This document shows positions 32,279-34,187 of a stretch of 34,187 nt of DNA, one piece after another. Each line of letters begins with the position of its first letter. The stretch's first letter is position 1. The DNA is from Bacteroidales bacterium (GTDB lineage Bacteria > Bacteroidota > Bacteroidia > Bacteroidales > UBA12077): the NCBI GenBank assembly GCA_018334875.1, contig JAGXLC010000011.1, positions 1-34,187 of the forward strand. The letters run 5' to 3'. The notes beneath the pieces are model-generated. The model made no database searches, was not told the origin of the DNA, and worked only from the letters and a program-made list of their open reading frames with translations. The translations under genes and the position numbers were made by a program.

Positions 32279-33286
32279 ATGGAAGGAATCGGAATGTACA
32301 TTGTAATTATTGTTGGGGCCATCATCGGTCTTTGGATCATCCTGTATTTTGTTCCAATAGGACTTTGGTTTTCGGCCCTTGTATCCGGAGTTAGAATATC
32401 GTTGCTTCAGCTCGTTTTGATGCGGTGGAGGAAAGTACCTCCTGCCGTGGTTGTCAATTCGATGATAGAAGGTAATAAGGCCGGTTTGACACTTTACCGG
32501 AACGACCTGGAGGCACACTACCTGGCGGGTGGTCATGTGCCGGATGTAACCCATGCGCTTGTTTCGGCAGAGAAGGCCAACATCGACCTGGATTTTAAGA
32601 TGGCCACGGCCATTGATCTGGCCGGCAGGGATGTTTTCGAGGCGGTACAGATGTCGGTTAACCCCAAGGTTATCAACACACCTCCCGTGACTGCAGTTGC
32701 AAAAGACGGAATTCAATTGATTGCCAAGGCCCGGGTTACTGTACGGGCCAATATCAAACAGCTTGTTGGTGGTGCAGGCGAGGAAACCATCCTGGCCCGT
32801 GTTGGCGAGGGGATCGTATCTTCTATCGGTTCGGCCAGCTCCCATAAAGCTGTATTGGAAAACCCGGACTCCATTTCGCGTGTGGTTCTTGAGAAAGGAC
32901 TGGATTCTGGAACCGCTTTCGAGATCCTTTCTATTGATATTGCGGATATGGATATTGGCAAGAACGTGGGTGCCGGCTTGCAGATCGATCAGGCCAATGC
33001 CGACAAGAACATTGCCCAGGCCAAGGCAGAGGAACGAAGAGCCATGGCTGTTGCCGAAGAACAGGAGATGAAGGCGAAAGCCCAGGAAGCCAGGGCTGCT
33101 GTGATACAGGCAGAGAAGGAAATACCCCAGGCCATTTCCGAAGCACTGCGAAACGGCAATATAGGCGTTATGGATTATTACCGGATGAAAAACATCCAGT
33201 CCGATACTGAGATGCGGGATGCCATCTCCAGGCCTGAGGAGGATGATTACAAGGATCCGGGTGATGTCGGAGAAGAAGAGGATTAA
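32279..33286 (+). CDS. floA: Flotillin-like protein FloA
   Basis: 335 residues. An N-terminal hairpin-type membrane segment ([20 protein letters not shown]) is followed by [20 protein letters not shown], typical of the YqfA/FloA group, an SPFH-like core, and a coiled-coil rich in Ala/Glu (about 240-290; [20 protein letters not shown]). The C-terminus ([20 protein letters not shown]) matches the family end. FloA scaffolds membrane microdomains and affects fluidity and secretion. It is the last gene of the clpS-nfeD-floA unit. An equally long antisense frame is an artefact. Confidence 0.95.
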   Translation: MEGIGMYIVIIVGAIIGLWIILYFVPIGLWFSALVSGVRISLLQLVLMRWRKVPPAVVVNSMIEGNKAGLTLYRNDLEAHYLAGGHVPDVTHALVSAEKANIDLDFKMATAIDLAGRDVFEAVQMSVNPKVINTPPVTAVAKDGIQLIAKARVTVRANIKQLVGGAGEETILARVGEGIVSSIGSASSHKAVLENPDSISRVVLEKGLDSGTAFEILSIDIADMDIGKNVGAGLQIDQANADKNIAQAKAEERRAMAVAEEQEMKAKAQEARAAVIQAEKEIPQAISEALRNGNIGVMDYYRMKNIQSDTEMRDAISRPEEDDYKDPGDVGEEED

Positions 33287-33373
33287 CTGTAAAAACAAAG
33301 ATGAACTTGCGTGAGGTTATCCTGTTGGTTTAATACCGGTAATGGGCTTGCATAAGAAGAATTTTGGAATTTC

Positions 33374-33404
33374 TTTGTGATTTGACTCCAATTTACTATT
33401 TTTG
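33374..33404 (+). promoter_or_regulatory. Promoter of tRNA-Ser
   Basis: TTTG at 33374-33377, exactly 19 bases, then TATTTTTG at 33397-33404: a perfect match to the Bacteroidetes consensus. The tRNA begins 14 bases downstream, so the primary transcript has a short 5' leader. Confidence 0.82.
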
Positions 33405-33418
33405 CCCAACATTTTTCC

Positions 33419-33507
33419 GGAGAGATGGGAGAGCGGCTTAATCCACCGGTTTGCTAAACCGGCGTGCCCTGAATAGGGTACCGGGGGTTCAAATCCCCCT
33501 CTCTCCG
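33419..33507 (+). tRNA. tRNA-Ser (anticodon GCU, reads AGC/AGU)
   Basis: 89 nt. The acceptor stem GGAGAGA pairs with TCTCTCC, the anticodon loop is TTGCTAA between CCGGT-type stems (ACCGG / CCGGT), a long class II variable arm GTGCCCTGAATAGGGTAC is present, and the T-arm is GGGGGTTCAAATCCCCC. The discriminator is G; the CCA end is not encoded. A terminator lies 12 bases downstream. Confidence 0.97.
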
Positions 33508-33518
33508 CGGGTTTGGGT

Positions 33519-33545
33519 AAGCCTTCCTCCGGGAAGGCTTTTTTT
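33519..33545 (+). terminator. Rho-independent terminator after tRNA-Ser
   Basis: AAGCCTTCC and GGAAGGCTT form a perfect 9-bp stem with a 4-base loop, followed by seven T. Confidence 0.92.
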
Positions 33546-33825
33546 ATGGTTTTAGGGTGATGTTTGTGTTTAAATTCTGAATATGCTGTTCAATGAAAAA
33601 ATTAGCTTTTTGAAAGGTGCGTTTATTTGTTGATATTACGTTGTTTTAGGCAGTAATGGGTAGTATAAAGTAATGCCATTTTTTTACAGTACGGTTTGGA
33701 AAATAGAAAAACAATTTATTTATTTGCAAAACTCTTTTAAAGGGCATAATTGTTTTATTGCAGTCTGATTTACTGAGCAAAGGAAACGCAAATTAAACGA
33801 AGCCTGTTGAGAGAAAAGCGTTTTA
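33546..33825. other. AT-rich non-coding stretch
   Basis: About 280 bases between the tRNA terminator and the tRNA-like array. No gene, hairpin or repeat recognised. Confidence 0.5.
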
Positions 33826-33905
33826 CGGGGTGCAGCCCCGCCGTTGGCGGGGCACTGACTTGGGAAGTCGGGAGAGTCGCAGGTACGAATCGGGAAGTGG
33901 CATTA
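33826..33905 (+). repeat. tRNA-like repeat unit A
   Basis: Starts CGGGGTGCAGCCCCGCC. It reads as the 5' acceptor strand CGGGGTG, a D-arm turned into the perfect hairpin GCCCCGCC-GTT-GGCGGGGC, a complete 5-bp anticodon arm CTGAC-TTGGGAA-GTCGG (anticodon GGG, proline), and GTCGCAGGTACGAATC resembling the 5' T-arm. The 3' part CGGGAAGTGGCATTA does not pair with the acceptor or T-stem, so it is not a normal tRNA. Confidence 0.72.
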
Positions 33906-33938
33906 CTAAAGGACTTTGAAATAGCATATAAGATATAT

Positions 33939-34017
33939 CGGGGTGTAGCCCCGCCGTTTGCGGGGCACTGATTTGGAAGTCGGGAGAGTCAAAAGCTCGA
34001 ATCTGCTGGTGCCATTA
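33939..34017 (+). repeat. tRNA-like repeat unit B
   Basis: CGGGGTGTAGCCCCGCC, then hairpin loop GTTT and GCGGGGC, then CTGATTTGGAAGTCGG where the anticodon loop is one base shorter than in unit A. The T-arm part reads AGCTCGAATCTGCTGG and the end GTGCCATTA. The spacer after it (AGCAAAGAACTATGAAATA) is related to the spacer after unit A (CTAAAGGACTTTGAAATA), so the repeat extends past the tRNA-like part. Confidence 0.68.
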
Positions 34018-34055
34018 GCAAAGAACTATGAAATAAACTAAAAAAGAAGATTTCT

Positions 34056-34105
34056 CTGGGTGTAGTCCCGCCTATTTGCGGGGCATCCCTTTGAGAGGTT
34101 AAAAG
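34056..34105 (+). repeat. tRNA-like repeat unit C (truncated)
   Basis: CTGGGTGTAGTCCCGCC, loop TATTT, GCGGGGC, then similarity fades before the anticodon arm (ATCCCTTTGAGAGG). Only the first half of the unit is left. Confidence 0.6.
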
Positions 34106-34110
34106 AAATT

Positions 34111-34187
34111 CGGGGTGTAGCCCCGCCGTTGGCGGGGCACTGACTTGGGAAGTCGGGAGAGTCGCAGGTACGAATCGGGAAGTGGCA
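34111..34187 (+). repeat. tRNA-like repeat unit D (cut by the window edge)
   Basis: Differs from unit A at one base (T for C in TGTAG) across the 77 bases visible. Such identity next to two diverged units suggests recent duplication or gene conversion. The unit, and perhaps the array, continues beyond the window. Confidence 0.72.

Noticed and set aside
32273-33298. 341-residue antisense frame across floA
   Set aside because: It mirrors the floA gene exactly and its product has no family-like features; FloA on the plus strand is unmistakable.
33826-33905. Functional tRNA-Pro(GGG)
   Set aside because: The anticodon arm is perfect, but the acceptor and T stems cannot form.
33826-34187. CRISPR array
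   Set aside because: The repeated units are about 80 bases with tRNA-like structure, irregular spacing (113, 117, 55) and related spacers; no cas genes are present.

Overview
The window looks like a chromosomal segment of a Bacteroidota (Bacteroidetes) bacterium, possibly of the Bacteroidales/Marinilabiliales side; the order is a guess. Support: B-type ribosomal protein L31, DUF4199 and DUF1573 proteins, a GT2-DUF4199 pair, porin-like beta-barrel proteins, few Shine-Dalgarno sequences, and several promoters of the Bacteroidetes type (TTTG, about 19 nt, TAnnTTTG). Most genes are housekeeping. I see no phage, integrase, transposase gene or CRISPR array.

Layout. 1-3373 (minus): the N-terminus of Lon protease, rpmE2 (L31), a Bax inhibitor-1 family membrane protein, a GT2 glycosyltransferase and a DUF4199 protein. 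3468-3571 (plus): the small SRP RNA with a near-ideal promoter. 3749-7074: a SLOG-type putative molybdenum carrier, a DJ-1/PfpI protein, a thioredoxin-glutaredoxin fusion, a lone GroES-like protein, an ICMT-like methyltransferase, and a 55-residue 2x[4Fe-4S] ferredoxin. 7369-11180: an M20 amidohydrolase, a two-domain DUF1573 lipo/periplasmic-type protein and the MeaB GTPase. 11349-15321: a zinc/manganese ABC transporter operon (binding protein, ATPase, permease) behind a perfect inverted repeat, then dihydrolipoyl dehydrogenase. 15670-18635: an ECF sigma factor overlapping a protein that joins an anti-sigma-like cytoplasmic segment, one membrane helix and an outer-membrane-type beta-barrel, then an MltD-like lytic transglycosylase. 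18684-25155: UvrA, a LOG-family protein, a duplicated-domain protein with a C-terminal SPOR-like domain, and an outer-membrane protein with thrombospondin-3 repeats and an EF-hand. 25495-29690: SmpB, a Yip1-family protein, MiaA and an S9 peptidase lipoprotein. 30132-33286: RecA divergent from a clpS-nfeD-floA operon. 33419-33507: tRNA-Ser(GCU).

The unusual part is the non-coding DNA. A palindromic repeat of about 145-180 bp occurs three times (7182-7360, 9946-10058, 25299-25453), and its tail alone occurs a fourth time directly after the lpd stop codon (15322-15350). One copy has a smaller palindrome inside it. The right end of the window (33826-34187) holds four tandemly arranged units that read like the 5' two-thirds of a proline tRNA with an exaggerated D-arm hairpin but no working acceptor stem; the last unit runs off the window. 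Downstream of recA is a 300 bp patch dense in perfect palindromes.

The most interesting protein-level candidates are the sigma factor/anti-sigma-barrel pair, which may link the outer membrane to transcription, and the SPOR/calcium-motif outer-membrane pair at 22404-25155. All functions are read from sequence motifs; no database search was possible.
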